Shown here: piece by piece, positions 38,894-47,822 of the stretch | Position numbering within the stretch: position 1 is the first letter of the stretch | Layout: each line of letters starts with the position of its first letter | Position numbers and translations under genes: made by a program | The notes under the pieces: generated by a model | What the model was told of the DNA's origin: nothing | The model's input: the letters and a program-made list of their open reading frames with translations, nothing else | Databases searched by the model: none | Source of the DNA: Paenibacillus sp. FSL R7-0345 | GTDB lineage: Bacteria; Bacillota; Bacilli; Paenibacillales; Paenibacillaceae | NCBI RefSeq assembly: GCF_038595055.1 | Contig: NZ_CP152002.1 | Span: 680,001 to 744,000 of the forward strand | Length of the DNA stretch: 64,000 nt | Reading direction: 5' to 3'

Positions 38894-39511
38894 ATGAAGT
38901 TGAAAAAGAAGGATATTTTCTTTGAGACACTGGAAAATATGGCGGATACAATCGTTCAGTCAGCTGACTACTTCGCTCAGAATATCGGCAATCTCCGGGA
39001 AAATATCGACACTTTTGCTGCAGTGATGAAGAAATACGAATCCCAGTGCGATACTTACACGCACACTGTCATCAAGGAGCTGAACAAGACGTTCATCACT
39101 CCGCTTGAGCGTGACGACATCATGGATTTGATCACCAGCATGGACGATGTAATGGATGGCCTGGAGGCTTCTGCTTCACGTTTCTATATGTACAACCTGC
39201 TGGATGCTGATGAATATATCACGCAATTTGCCGAAATTCTCCGCCAGTCTGCCTATGAGATTCAAAAAGCGGTTCACCTGCTGTCCCAGAAAAAACTTCT
39301 TGCGATCCGTGAATATACGATCCGCCTGAATGATCTGGAGAACCAGGGCGATGAAGTGCTGCGTATTTGTACCAAACATCTTTTTGAAACGGTCAAGGAC
39401 CCTATCGAGCTGATCAAGCGCAAAGAGCTCTATGAGCGGTTGGAGACGACTACGGATAAATGCGAAGACGTAGCCAACATGCTGGAATCGATCATCATGC
39501 GCAACTCATAA
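38894..39511 (+). CDS. DUF47 PhoU-like phosphate transport accessory protein
   Basis: A 205-residue all-helical PhoU-like protein of the DUF47 family. Such proteins are commonly encoded beside PiT transporters and are thought to control them. Typical segments are DIMDLITSMDDVMDGLEASA near residue 77 and ECEDVANMLE-like KCEDVANMLESIIMRN at the C-terminus. ATG 38894 lies after AAAGGGG. The phosphate transporter gene begins 13 nt after its stop, so the two form an operon. Confidence 0.9.
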   Translation: MKLKKKDIFFETLENMADTIVQSADYFAQNIGNLRENIDTFAAVMKKYESQCDTYTHTVIKELNKTFITPLERDDIMDLITSMDDVMDGLEASASRFYMYNLLDADEYITQFAEILRQSAYEIQKAVHLLSQKKLLAIREYTIRLNDLENQGDEVLRICTKHLFETVKDPIELIKRKELYERLETTTDKCEDVANMLESIIMRNS

Positions 39512-39524
39512 GGGGTTCTAAGAT

Positions 39525-40514
39525 ATGGAAACATCATTATTCATGCTGGGTTTTGTAATTTTTCTTGCACTGGCCTTTGATTTTATCAACGGCTTCCATG
39601 ATACAGCGAACGCAATCGCAACTTCCGTCTCGACCCGTGCGCTTAAACCGCGTACCGCTATCATCCTTGCAGCACTCATGAACTTTGTCGGGGCGCTGAT
39701 GTTTACTGGGGTAGCGAAAAAAATCGGCGGCAGTATTACCGATCCGACCCTGCTGGATAACGGGATCAATATAGTAGCTGCGACCCTGATTGCGGCTATT
39801 ATCTGGAACCTGATTACCTGGTGGCTTGGGATTCCTTCTTCCTCTTCACATGCCCTGATCGGTGCTTTGGCCGGTGCGGTGTATGTTGGAGCAGGCTCTG
39901 ACCACATTAAGTGGGAAGGCTTCATTGAGATTGTAGAGGGGCTTATTTTCTCCCCGCTGATCGCATTTGTGATTGGTTATATTGTAATGACGATTCTTAA
40001 ATGGGTATTTGCCAAGCGCAGTCCGCATACCGTCAACAAAGGCTTCCGCTCGATGCAGGTGATTACAGCTGCACTGCAATCCTTTACACACGGTACCAAT
40101 GATGCCCAGAAGGCGATGGGGATTATTACCTTTGCACTGGTCACCTCGGGACGTCTGGAGACAATGGAAGTTCCGCTGTGGGTTAAAATTGCCGCTGCAA
40201 CGTCCATGGCCCTCGGGACCTCAATCGGCGGCTGGAAGATCATCAAGACAATGGGTACGAAGATTTTCAAAATTGAGCCGATTAACGGCTTTGCTGCAGA
40301 TATGTCGGCCGCATCCGTCATTTTCACTGCTACACTGCTGCATCTGCCGGTCAGCTCCACGCATGCCATTACCTCAGCGATTCTCGGGGTAGGTTCGGCC
40401 AAGCGTTTCTCTGCCGTCAAATGGGGAGTAGCCGGACGGATTATCGTAACCTGGTTCATCACCATTCCGATCAGCGCAGTGCTGGCTGGAGTAATCTGCA
40501 AGCTTTTCTTCTAG
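39525..40514 (+). CDS. pit: Inorganic phosphate transporter, PiT family
   Basis: A 329-residue membrane protein with about ten hydrophobic segments, which would move phosphate (with metal or cations) into the cell. The duplicated PiT signature is clear: NGFHDTANAIATSVSTRAL near residue 21, and SFTHGTNDAQKAMGIITFAL near 185. ATG 39525 follows AAGGGG-like sequence at the end of the DUF47 gene. The operon ends with a terminator 14 nt after its stop. Confidence 0.93.
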   Translation: METSLFMLGFVIFLALAFDFINGFHDTANAIATSVSTRALKPRTAIILAALMNFVGALMFTGVAKKIGGSITDPTLLDNGINIVAATLIAAIIWNLITWWLGIPSSSSHALIGALAGAVYVGAGSDHIKWEGFIEIVEGLIFSPLIAFVIGYIVMTILKWVFAKRSPHTVNKGFRSMQVITAALQSFTHGTNDAQKAMGIITFALVTSGRLETMEVPLWVKIAAATSMALGTSIGGWKIIKTMGTKIFKIEPINGFAADMSAASVIFTATLLHLPVSSTHAITSAILGVGSAKRFSAVKWGVAGRIIVTWFITIPISAVLAGVICKLFF

Positions 40515-40527
40515 AATAGAACGGTAT

Positions 40528-40573
40528 CGAAGATGTCATGGAGGCCAATGCCGGCTGCTGACATCTTTTTTTG
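40528..40573 (+). terminator. Terminator of the phosphate transport operon
   Basis: GAAGATGTCA pairs with TGACATCTTT across a loop that holds GGCC/GGCT pairs; a T run follows. Confidence 0.8.
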
Positions 40574-40607
40574 TTGTGCAGATTTGCGTACATATGGGAT
40601 TAGGCCG

Positions 40608-40630
40608 CAGACACCGGAAGGTGTCTTTTT
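40608..40630 (+). terminator. Second small terminator-like hairpin
   Basis: AGACACC-GGAA-GGTGTCT is followed by five T. With no gene between it and the previous terminator, it may back it up or end a small RNA. Confidence 0.65.
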
Positions 40631-40670
40631 TGAAATATAAGAATTTATATGTTCTACGCAATCAATACTC

Positions 40671-40733
40671 CTTATATTTCTCGCAGAAACGGTTGCCGCC
40701 TTCTTTGAAGGACGGCAAAGCCGTTTCTACTTG
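40671..40733 (+). repeat. Hairpin repeat family, copy 2
   Basis: It begins TATATTTCTCGCAGAAACGG and ends CCGTTTCTACTTG. The arms AGAAACGGTTGCCG and CGGCAAAGCCGTTTCT pair with a small bulge around a loop of about 10 nt with GGACGG. The edges match copy 1 closely. The region 40734-40976 that follows is AT-rich and shows no gene. Confidence 0.75.
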
Positions 40734-40976
40734 CTTTACAAGAGAAAAGGTCACAAAAATTCACATAAAATTGATGAAAAATATTAATTGGGGCTAAAAG
40801 AAAATGAAATATCTCACTTTTAGAAAAGAAAATGACATGAAATTTTACAGTCAATCGTAGGATTTTGTAGGATCGGGTAGTCTGGGCAGTAAGGTGTGTT
40901 CTAAGTGTTACCATAGCTGACAAAGAGCGGCTTGCATCAACTGATTACAATAGAAGCTTGCAAAGGAGGACTGTCG

Positions 40977-41705
40977 TTGATTGATTTTCATCAGGTAGAG
41001 AAGCATTACGGGCATTTTCATGTGCTGAAAAATATTGACCTGCATGTCAGGGAAGGGGAAGTGGTTGTAGTAGTTGGCCCTTCCGGGTCCGGTAAAAGCA
41101 CGATGCTGCGCTGCATCAACCGGCTGGAGACGATAACCAGCGGCGGACTGACTGTTGACGGAATAACGGTAAATGAACGAAAGACAGACATCAACAAGCT
41201 GCGCAAGGAGATTGGAATGGTGTTCCAGCATTTCAATCTGTACCCGCACAAAAAGGTGATCGACAACATTACGCTGGCGCCGGTCAAGGTGCTGGGGCTG
41301 CCTAAGGCAGAGGCGGAAAAGACCGCGATGTATTATCTGGAGAAGGTCGGTATCGCTGATAAAGCAAACTCGTATCCGTCCCAGCTGTCCGGCGGCCAGC
41401 AGCAGCGCGTTGCAATAGCCCGGGGCCTGGCGATGAAGCCGAAGATCATGCTGTTCGACGAGCCGACCTCAGCGCTTGACCCGGAGATGGTCGGTGAAGT
41501 GCTTGATGTTATGCGTAACCTGGCCCGTGAAGGAATGACGATGGTGGTTGTGACACATGAGATGGGCTTTGCCAAAGAGGTGGCTGACCGGGTCATTTTT
41601 ATGGATCAGGGGCAGATTGTGGAGGAAGCGGCACCGGCGGAATTCTTTGCCAATCCGAGGGAAGAGCGGACACGGACGTTTCTCAGCAGGGTGTTAAGTC
41701 ATTAA
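40977..41705 (+). CDS. glnQ: Glutamine ABC transporter ATP-binding protein
   Basis: A 242-residue ATPase of the polar amino acid uptake class. It has Walker [16 protein letters not shown] (about residue 35), signature [16 protein letters not shown], Walker [16 protein letters not shown] and the switch histidine in VVTHEMGFA. The start is TTG 40977, eight bases after AAAGGAGG; an upstream in-frame ATG at 40932 lacks a ribosome binding site. It is first in a set with substrate-binding, two permease and two regulatory genes, the order of which recalls B. subtilis glnQHMP and glnKL. Glutamine as substrate is inferred from that. Confidence 0.9.
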   Translation: MIDFHQVEKHYGHFHVLKNIDLHVREGEVVVVVGPSGSGKSTMLRCINRLETITSGGLTVDGITVNERKTDINKLRKEIGMVFQHFNLYPHKKVIDNITLAPVKVLGLPKAEAEKTAMYYLEKVGIADKANSYPSQLSGGQQQRVAIARGLAMKPKIMLFDEPTSALDPEMVGEVLDVMRNLAREGMTMVVVTHEMGFAKEVADRVIFMDQGQIVEEAAPAEFFANPREERTRTFLSRVLSH

Positions 41706-41736
41706 TCCAATATACAGATTACGGGGAGGAAGAGAA

Positions 41737-42591
41737 ATGATCAAGATTAAGAGTATCAAATGGGTGAGTCTGCTGCTGGTTGCTGCATTATTCGTAATTG
41801 CCGGCTGCGGCAATAACAACAACGCCGGAAACACAGCTGCTGGGGGCGGCAATGCTGCCGGAGAAACTACGGATTCCGCTGCCATCGCCAAAATCAAGGA
41901 GCGCGGCAAGCTGCTGGTCGGCGTGAAATACGATACCCGGCTGTTTGGTCTGAAGGACCCTGCTTCCGGCGACGTAGAGGGTTTTGATATTGACATCTCC
42001 AAGGCAATTGCCAAGCATCTCCTGGGTGATGAAAATGCAATCGAGCTGAAGGAAGTAACCTCCAAGACACGCATTCCAATGCTGAATAACGGTGAAATTG
42101 ATATGGTTGTTGCTACCATGACTATCACTGAAGAACGAAAGAAGGAAGTCGATTTCTCCGATGTATACTTCCAGGCCGGCCAGTCTCTGCTCGTGAAGAA
42201 GGGCAGCCCGATAACCGGACTTGAAAGTGTAACGAAGGATACGAAGATCCTTGGCTCCAAAGGGGCTACTTCAATCAAGAACATCAAAGAAAAGGTACCA
42301 GGCGTAACTGTACTGGAATTCGATAACTATCAGGATGCCTTCGCCGCCCTGAAAGCAGGCCAAGGTGATGCCCTGACAACGGACGATGCGATCCTGTACG
42401 GGATGGCTGCCCAGGATGAAGGCTACGAGGTTGTAGGCGAGCCGTTCACCGATGAACCATACGGCATTGCTGTACAAAAAGGCAACACCGATGTTGTTCA
42501 GGCCATTAATGATACACTGGCTGAACTAAAGGCAAACGGAGAATACGATGCCATTTATACCAAATGGATCGGTAAAGCGCCGGCGAAATAA
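41737..42591 (+). CDS. glnH: Glutamine ABC transporter binding lipoprotein
   Basis: A 284-residue extracellular lipoprotein that would deliver amino acid to the permeases. The signal peptide ends with lipobox VIAGCG (Cys near residue 24), followed by an Asn- and Gly-rich linker. The family-3 solute-binding fold begins at AKIKERGKLLVGVKYDTRLF (residue 51) and contains GFDIDISKAIAKHLLG. ATG 41737 follows GGGGAGGAAG. It lies 31 nt after glnQ. A copy of the hairpin repeat follows in the gap before glnM. Confidence 0.9.
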   Translation: MIKIKSIKWVSLLLVAALFVIAGCGNNNNAGNTAAGGGNAAGETTDSAAIAKIKERGKLLVGVKYDTRLFGLKDPASGDVEGFDIDISKAIAKHLLGDENAIELKEVTSKTRIPMLNNGEIDMVVATMTITEERKKEVDFSDVYFQAGQSLLVKKGSPITGLESVTKDTKILGSKGATSIKNIKEKVPGVTVLEFDNYQDAFAALKAGQGDALTTDDAILYGMAAQDEGYEVVGEPFTDEPYGIAVQKGNTDVVQAINDTLAELKANGEYDAIYTKWIGKAPAK

Positions 42592-42621
42592 GTCTGACAG
42601 CGTTCTTGCCCTATATGAATC

Positions 42622-42671
42622 AGTGAAACGGTACCCGGCCTGCATAAGGACGGCTCTGCCGTTTCTTCTTG
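42622..42671 (+). repeat. Hairpin repeat family, copy 3
   Basis: GAAACGG...CCGTTTC encloses CCGGCC and GGACGG, with the ending CCGTTTCTTCTTG. The 5' TTTCTCGCA box of copies 1 and 2 is absent. It lies between glnH and glnM, inside the operon. Confidence 0.65.
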
Positions 42672-42745
42672 TAAAAGGGGGAACGGGAGGGAAACGAACA
42701 GTTAAGCGCTAGTCATTATTTTGCAGTCAAGGGTAGGTGAGCGTG

Positions 42746-43396
42746 ATGGATTTTTCAATATTAACGGATTATTTCAGCCTGTATCTGGAGGGCTTCTGGG
42801 GCACTGTGCTGTCCAGCGTACTTGCGCTAATCGGCAGCTTTGTGCTCGGTGCCATTATCGCCGTCTTCCGTATCACCACGGTCAGAGGGCTGCGCTGGTT
42901 CGGAACAGGCTATGTAGAATTTGTTCGCAATATTCCGCTGCTGCTCGTAGTGTACATTTTTTATTATGGTCCCTCGGCACTCGGCTTTACGCTCGACGGC
43001 TTCACGGCCGGGACGATTGGTCTCGCTGTATATACCTCGGCCTTCATTGCCGAAGCCATCCGTGCCGGAATTATGGCTGTCCCTAAAGGGCAAATGGAGG
43101 CGGCACGTTCGTCCGGTCTGAGCTACATCCAGACGATGACGGATGTGATTCTGCCGCAGGCGATCAAGCTGGTTATTCCGCCGCTCGGCAACCAGTTCAT
43201 TAACCTGATTAAGAACTCGTCCGTGCTGACGATCGTTGCCGGGTTCGACCTGATGTATTTTGCCGACAGCATTTCTACGGAGACGTACCGTACGTTCGAT
43301 ACCTACATTTTTGTAGCGGTATTCTATCTGGTGCTGACTGTGCCGCTGAGCTATGGTGTACGGGTATGGGAGCGCAGATTACAGCGTAAGTATTAG
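42746..43396 (+). CDS. glnM: Glutamine ABC transporter permease
   Basis: A 216-residue inner-membrane permease of the His/Glu/Gln/Arg type with about five hydrophobic segments. The cytoplasmic EAA loop is seen in KGQMEAARSSGLSYIQTMTD, which couples to GlnQ. Upstream in-frame GTG codons (42737 and 42743) exist, but ATG 42746 aligns with the start of the sister permease and follows AGGTGAG. It is separated from glnH by 150 nt containing a hairpin repeat. Confidence 0.88.
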   Translation: MDFSILTDYFSLYLEGFWGTVLSSVLALIGSFVLGAIIAVFRITTVRGLRWFGTGYVEFVRNIPLLLVVYIFYYGPSALGFTLDGFTAGTIGLAVYTSAFIAEAIRAGIMAVPKGQMEAARSSGLSYIQTMTDVILPQAIKLVIPPLGNQFINLIKNSSVLTIVAGFDLMYFADSISTETYRTFDTYIFVAVFYLVLTVPLSYGVRVWERRLQRKY

Positions 43397-43422
43397 AACG
43401 AAAGTGCCTGAGGAGGGATAGT

Positions 43423-44073
43423 ATGGATTTTGCCGGTGCATTTTCGGCCGCTAATTTAGGTTTTTTGCTGGACGGCTTGTATATCACATTAATTGTGGCT
43501 TTTGTGTCGATTATTCTAAGCTTTGTTATTGGTGTTGTGGTAGGTGTGATCCGCTACGCGGAGGTTCCGGTGCTCTCGCCAGTGATGTTCTTTCTGGTTG
43601 AGCTGATCCGTAACCTGCCGCTGCTGCTGATTATTTTCTTCGTGCGTTTTGCGCTGCCGGAGGTCGGGATCAAAATGGGGCTCATCTCTGCCGCGATTGC
43701 TGCCCTGACGGTGTTCGAAGCAGCGATGATTGCCGAGATTGTGCGCGGGGGCCTGGCTGCTGTGGATAAAGGGCAGATTGAAGCCGCGCGATCCTCCGGT
43801 CTTAGCAGCTTTCAGACCCTGTGGCATATCGTGCTTCCGCAGGGACTGCGGCATATGGTGCCGCCGCTGGTCAGCCAGTTTATCTCGCTGCTCAAGGATA
43901 CGTCGCTGGCAACGATTGTCGCACTGCCGGAGCTGATGCATAATGCGAAGATCGTCATGGGCCAGAAGGAGAGCTATACGATCCCTATTCTGATGATGGT
44001 CGCCCTGATGTACTTTGCAGTAAATTATCTGCTCTCGCTGATTTCCAAACGACTGGAGCATAAAACAGCATAA
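43423..44073 (+). CDS. glnP: Glutamine ABC transporter permease
   Basis: A 216-residue permease paralogous to the preceding gene. It has about five hydrophobic segments and the EAA loop KGQIEAARSSGLSSFQTLWH. ATG 43423 follows GAGGAGGG. The pair would form the heterodimeric membrane channel of the transporter. The histidine kinase gene begins 87 nt later in the same direction. Confidence 0.9.
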   Translation: MDFAGAFSAANLGFLLDGLYITLIVAFVSIILSFVIGVVVGVIRYAEVPVLSPVMFFLVELIRNLPLLLIIFFVRFALPEVGIKMGLISAAIAALTVFEAAMIAEIVRGGLAAVDKGQIEAARSSGLSSFQTLWHIVLPQGLRHMVPPLVSQFISLLKDTSLATIVALPELMHNAKIVMGQKESYTIPILMMVALMYFAVNYLLSLISKRLEHKTA

Positions 44074-44160
44074 TTTTCCGTAAAAAAACGTATCCGTCAT
44101 ATAAAAGAAATCAAGGTTATGGTAGTATAGTTGACAACATCATAAGCAGGAGCCGTGTTT

Positions 44161-45450
44161 ATGGGACAAATTATACTCAAAAACAAAGTATTACAGATAT
44201 TCATGGCAGCTTTTAGTACAGCGATAGCCGGAGAATTCAAAATCAATCCGTTTGACGGCGATGTTTTCCGGATTGCAATGGGCAGCAGCGCGTTTCTGCT
44301 GTTTTTGCTTTTAATGAGGCGTCTGCCGTATATCGTTACAGGGGTTGTCACCGGAGTTGTAGTGCTGCTGTTCCGTACGGGGATGGATGCGGTAGGAAGC
44401 AGCGGTGCTTCTCTGGCCGAGAGTCTGTCGAGCCATTTCTCGGCAATGATCTACTATATAGTCTTCGCCCTGCTGATGAGTCTGATCAAAAGCCGGATCG
44501 ATTACTTCCACCCGCTCGTGCTGGGCGGCGTTACAGCGGTGATTGACCTTTTGTCGAACGAGATGGAGCTGCTTACCCGGCTGATTGTGCTGGACTCGGC
44601 CTCCTTCCGGCTGAATGAATGGACGTTTCTGATGGCGATCGCCGTGATCCGCACGTATTTTACGACCGGTGTGTACAGCAGTATCTCCGTCAGCCAGCTG
44701 CGGATTACGCAGCGCGAGCAGAACCGGCGGATGGAGCAGATGCTGAGCTTCAGCTCTGGGCTGTATGGTGAAGTCTTTTATCTGGAAAAATCAATCGGTA
44801 CCCTGGAGCGTGTTACGTTAAACAGCTACGATCTGTACCGCAGCCTCAAAGCAGAGGAAGCATTGCAGCCTTACAGCCGCCAGGTGCTCGACATTACCCA
44901 GGAGATCCATGAAGTGAAGAAGGATTCACAGCGCATTCTGGCGGGTCTGGTGAAGCTGGGCGACCGTGAGGTGACCGGTGATCTGCCGCTGTCCGTCATC
45001 ATGAAATTTACAATGAAGAGCAATGCAAAGTACGCAGAAATGCTTAATAAACAGGTTCAGCTCACGCTGAATATGACCTCCGACTATACCACCGCCAGCT
45101 ATACTCCCCTGTTGACTTTGCTTGGCAATCTTACAGCTAATGCGGTTGAAGTAATACAAGATAAAGGCAGCATCACCCTGGATGTGCATGAGGATGGGGA
45201 ATTTACCATCTTTACTGTGGCTGACAGCGGCGGCGGGATTAAGGAACGTGACCGCGGGCTGCTGTTCGAGCCGGGCTTTACGACCAAGTTCGATCAGGAG
45301 GGCGTGGCTGCTACGGGAATCGGGCTGTCGCATGTGCAGGATATTGTTAATCTGTTTGCCGGGCATATCACTGTTGAGCCGGTCTCGGCATTAGGCGGGG
45401 CCAGATTTCAGATTAAAATACCGACAAAAGGGCTGCGGAAGGAGGAGTAG
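44161..45450 (+). CDS. glnK: Sensor histidine kinase, GlnK-like
   Basis: A 429-residue membrane kinase. The first about 180 residues hold five or six hydrophobic segments (for example LLMRRLPYIVTGVVTGVVVL). The phosphoacceptor helix is near residues 235-260, with a probable His in DITQEIHEVKKDS. The ATPase domain has an N box in LGNLTANAVEVI and glycine loops VADSGGGIKERD and ATGIGLSHVQDI. It resembles B. subtilis GlnK (YcbA), which with GlnL controls glutamine use. ATG 44161 fits GCAGGAG better than GTG 44155. Its stop is 3 nt from the response regulator. Confidence 0.85.
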   Translation: MGQIILKNKVLQIFMAAFSTAIAGEFKINPFDGDVFRIAMGSSAFLLFLLLMRRLPYIVTGVVTGVVVLLFRTGMDAVGSSGASLAESLSSHFSAMIYYIVFALLMSLIKSRIDYFHPLVLGGVTAVIDLLSNEMELLTRLIVLDSASFRLNEWTFLMAIAVIRTYFTTGVYSSISVSQLRITQREQNRRMEQMLSFSSGLYGEVFYLEKSIGTLERVTLNSYDLYRSLKAEEALQPYSRQVLDITQEIHEVKKDSQRILAGLVKLGDREVTGDLPLSVIMKFTMKSNAKYAEMLNKQVQLTLNMTSDYTTASYTPLLTLLGNLTANAVEVIQDKGSITLDVHEDGEFTIFTVADSGGGIKERDRGLLFEPGFTTKFDQEGVAATGIGLSHVQDIVNLFAGHITVEPVSALGGARFQIKIPTKGLRKEE

Positions 45451-45453
45451 GGG

Positions 45454-46356
45454 ATGCCATTATCTTTTTGTATTGTGGATGACGATGCAACGGCCAGACG
45501 AATGCTGCAGCATATTATCGAGGACAGCGGGCTTGGAGAAGTGACCGGCACAGCGGAAGGCGGGCAGGACGGCGTGCGCCTGATTCTGGAGGAGCGGCCG
45601 GATATTGTGCTGATGGATCTGCTGATGCCGGACCAGGACGGCATTGAGACAATCGATTCCCTGCAGGCTCAAGGCTGCCGCTCCAAATTCGTGATGATCT
45701 CGCAGATCGAGAACGGGGATATGGTTGGCCGTGCCTACCGCAGCGGCATTGAGTTCTTCATCCGCAAGCCGATTAACAAAATCGAGGTCGAATCCGTGCT
45801 GCATAAAGTGAACGAACGTTATGCCATCAACCGCTACCTGGATGAGATCAAATCGAGCCTCGGCAAGCTGGAGGGGCTGCAATTCGGCCTGGTGCAGGCG
45901 GCAGCGAGCAAGAGGACCGTGAAGGAGATCATCCAGCCCATTCTGATGAACATGGGTATGATCTCCGAGGGCGGCAGCCGAGACATCATCCTGATGATGG
46001 AGCTTGTAGCAGCCAGAGAGGATAACCGCACGCTTCCGCCGCTCAAAGAGCTGTACGAGATGGCCGCAGCCACCTATAAAGCCTCGCCGGCGGAAGCCGC
46101 CAAGGAAGTGAAGGCGATCGAGCAGCGGCTGCGCCGCGCCCTGTCTGCCGGACTGACGAACCTCGCTTCGATCGGCCTGACCGATTACGGCAATCCAAAG
46201 TTCGAGCATTATGCGCCGCTCTATTTTGACTTCGAGGAGGTACGCCTGAAGATGAAGGAGATCGAGCTGCGCCGGGACTCCGGCAAGGTGAAGGTCAATA
46301 TCAAGAAGTTCCTGCAGGTACTGCATTTGGAGCTGCTGGAGGGGCTGGGGCGGTAA
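45454..46356 (+). CDS. glnL: Response regulator, GlnL-like
   Basis: A 300-residue regulator. The receiver domain (1-120) has the acidic pair in CIVDDDATARR, the phosphorylated Asp in DIVLMDLLMPDQDG (about residue 53) and Lys in FFIRKPINKIE. The C-terminal half (about 140-290) is the YcbB-type DNA-binding domain, seen in TVKEIIQPILMNMGMISEGG. B. subtilis GlnL (YcbB) activates the glutaminase operon. Here the pair lies after the glutamine transporter genes, so it may control them. ATG 45454 follows GGAGGAG at the end of the kinase gene. Confidence 0.88.
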   Translation: MPLSFCIVDDDATARRMLQHIIEDSGLGEVTGTAEGGQDGVRLILEERPDIVLMDLLMPDQDGIETIDSLQAQGCRSKFVMISQIENGDMVGRAYRSGIEFFIRKPINKIEVESVLHKVNERYAINRYLDEIKSSLGKLEGLQFGLVQAAASKRTVKEIIQPILMNMGMISEGGSRDIILMMELVAAREDNRTLPPLKELYEMAAATYKASPAEAAKEVKAIEQRLRRALSAGLTNLASIGLTDYGNPKFEHYAPLYFDFEEVRLKMKEIELRRDSGKVKVNIKKFLQVLHLELLEGLGR

Positions 46357-46665
46357 GGGACGGATGATGTGTGCTGTGATTGGCGGGGATGTAAAGAAGC
46401 AGGCTTGTTAGGCAACTGTTTTATGTAACATAGCTGTTTGAGAGCGATTGGTAGGCTCATCCAACGGACTAAGTGGAAATTTGATATCTAATTTCACGTT
46501 GAAGCCTGCGAGCGGGACACTAATTGGATAAACGTCACTTATTTCCGCTGAAATCGACCCGAGATCGCTAATTGGCCCGAAATAGGTGTCATTTTTCCAA
46601 CTAATAGTCTAATATGCCGGGAAATGCTTAAATGAAGTGGCGAAAATCCAACTAGCTGCCCCCTC
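46357..46665. repeat. Non-coding gap with a repeated TTGGA/CACTTATTTC motif
   Basis: No gene is seen. A motif like CTAATTGGATAAACGTCACTT occurs at 46519 on the plus strand, and again complemented at about 46577-46607 and 46620-46656. A weaker version lies near 46465. These look like multi-copy intergenic repeats; I could not count copies elsewhere. Confidence 0.5.
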
Positions 46666-46707
46666 GGAACCGCTGAACAGCGGGCTGAGGGTTATTTTTT
46701 ATGCGAA
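46666..46707 (+). terminator. Terminator before corA
   Basis: CCCTCGGAACCGCTG pairs with CAGCGGGCTGAGGG, with mismatches, followed by TTATTTTTT. It ends transcription from the glnKL side about 100 nt before corA. Confidence 0.7.
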
Positions 46708-46813
46708 GAAGTCTGCTTTAATCTGTAATTTGGGCGGAGGCCGTCCCATGCTGTACAATAGTAGCATTAGAACGCTGCGGCACTTGGAGGCAGAGTAAAC
46801 GGAGGTCTCATTC

Positions 46814-47773
46814 ATGATACGTACACTCGCGGTGACCTGGCAGGGGGAGGTGCTGACGGGCCTGCCGCTCCAGAGTATTGTTTTGGCTGATTATGCCTGG
46901 ATCTGGGCGGATTTTAACGCACCGACGGCGGAAGAGACACGGCTGCTGGACAGCTATTTTCACTTTCATCCCCTGGCGATTGAGGATTGCATGCACACAC
47001 TGCAGCGGCCCAAGCTGGATTATTATGAGGATGTGCAGTTTTTTGTGCTGCATGCGCTGAATGAGCAGACGCTGGAGGCGGAAGAGGTAGATCTGTTTCT
47101 GAGTCCTAGCTTTCTCGTTTCTTATCACCACCAGCAGAAGCCGGAAATGGATGAGGCCTGGGCGCTGGTGCAGGCGGAAATTGACAGCCGCAAGGGCTGG
47201 TCGGGCGGTCCGGTGGCTGCAGCCTATACGGTGATGGACAAGCTGGTCGACCGGTATTTCCCGAGCCTGTACAATCTGGAGGACGAGCTGGCGGATCTGG
47301 AGGGCATGGGTGAAAAAGAGTCCGTTGAAGAGCTGATGAGCCAGGTCTTCCGGGTGCGCGGACGGCTGCTGAAGCTGCGGCGGACAATTGTGCCGATGCG
47401 TGACCTGATGTACCGGATCGTCAACTCGCAGCATGTGCAGAGTAACGGGGAGGAGCGTGTCTACTTTGGCGATATCCACGACCATCTGCTGAAGCTGACC
47501 GATATGATTGAGGTCGACCGCGAAATGACCGCCGATCTGCGCGACAGCTACATCTCGCTCAACTCCAACCGGATGAATTCGATTATGAAGACGCTGACGG
47601 TGATTACGACCGTATTCATGCCGCTGACGCTGATTGCCGGCATCTACGGGATGAACTTCCGGGTCATGCCGGAGCTGGACTGGACGTACGGGTACCCGGT
47701 CATTTTGCTGGTGATGCTGGCGCTTGGAGGAAGCATGTTCCTCTGGTTCCGGCGGAGCGGATGGTTTAAATAG
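46814..47773 (+). CDS. corA: CorA-family magnesium transporter
   Basis: A 319-residue divalent cation channel. The N-terminal two thirds form the cytoplasmic funnel (HPLAIEDCMHTLQRPKLDYY is typical). Two membrane helices at the C-terminus flank the selectivity motif YGMNF (residues about 280-284). The protein ends with charged residues after the last helix. ATG 46814 follows GGAGGT. The family mostly moves Mg2+, sometimes Co2+ or Zn2+. It converges on a YqfQ-like gene. Confidence 0.92.
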   Translation: MIRTLAVTWQGEVLTGLPLQSIVLADYAWIWADFNAPTAEETRLLDSYFHFHPLAIEDCMHTLQRPKLDYYEDVQFFVLHALNEQTLEAEEVDLFLSPSFLVSYHHQQKPEMDEAWALVQAEIDSRKGWSGGPVAAAYTVMDKLVDRYFPSLYNLEDELADLEGMGEKESVEELMSQVFRVRGRLLKLRRTIVPMRDLMYRIVNSQHVQSNGEERVYFGDIHDHLLKLTDMIEVDREMTADLRDSYISLNSNRMNSIMKTLTVITTVFMPLTLIAGIYGMNFRVMPELDWTYGYPVILLVMLALGGSMFLWFRRSGWFK

Positions 47774-47789
47774 GGCAAACGGGAAAAAG

Positions 47790-47822
47790 CTAAACGCCAC
47801 CGCTAAGAGCGGCGGCGTTTAG
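47790..47822. terminator. Terminator shared by convergent genes
   Basis: AAACGCCACCGC pairs with GCGGCGGCGTTT around TAAGA, flanked by A-rich and T-rich sequence. It overlaps the last codons of the leftward gene. Confidence 0.75.

Noticed and set aside
40576..40797. A 73-codon plus-strand frame
   Set aside because: It runs across the small terminator and hairpin repeat copy 2, which explain the sequence better.
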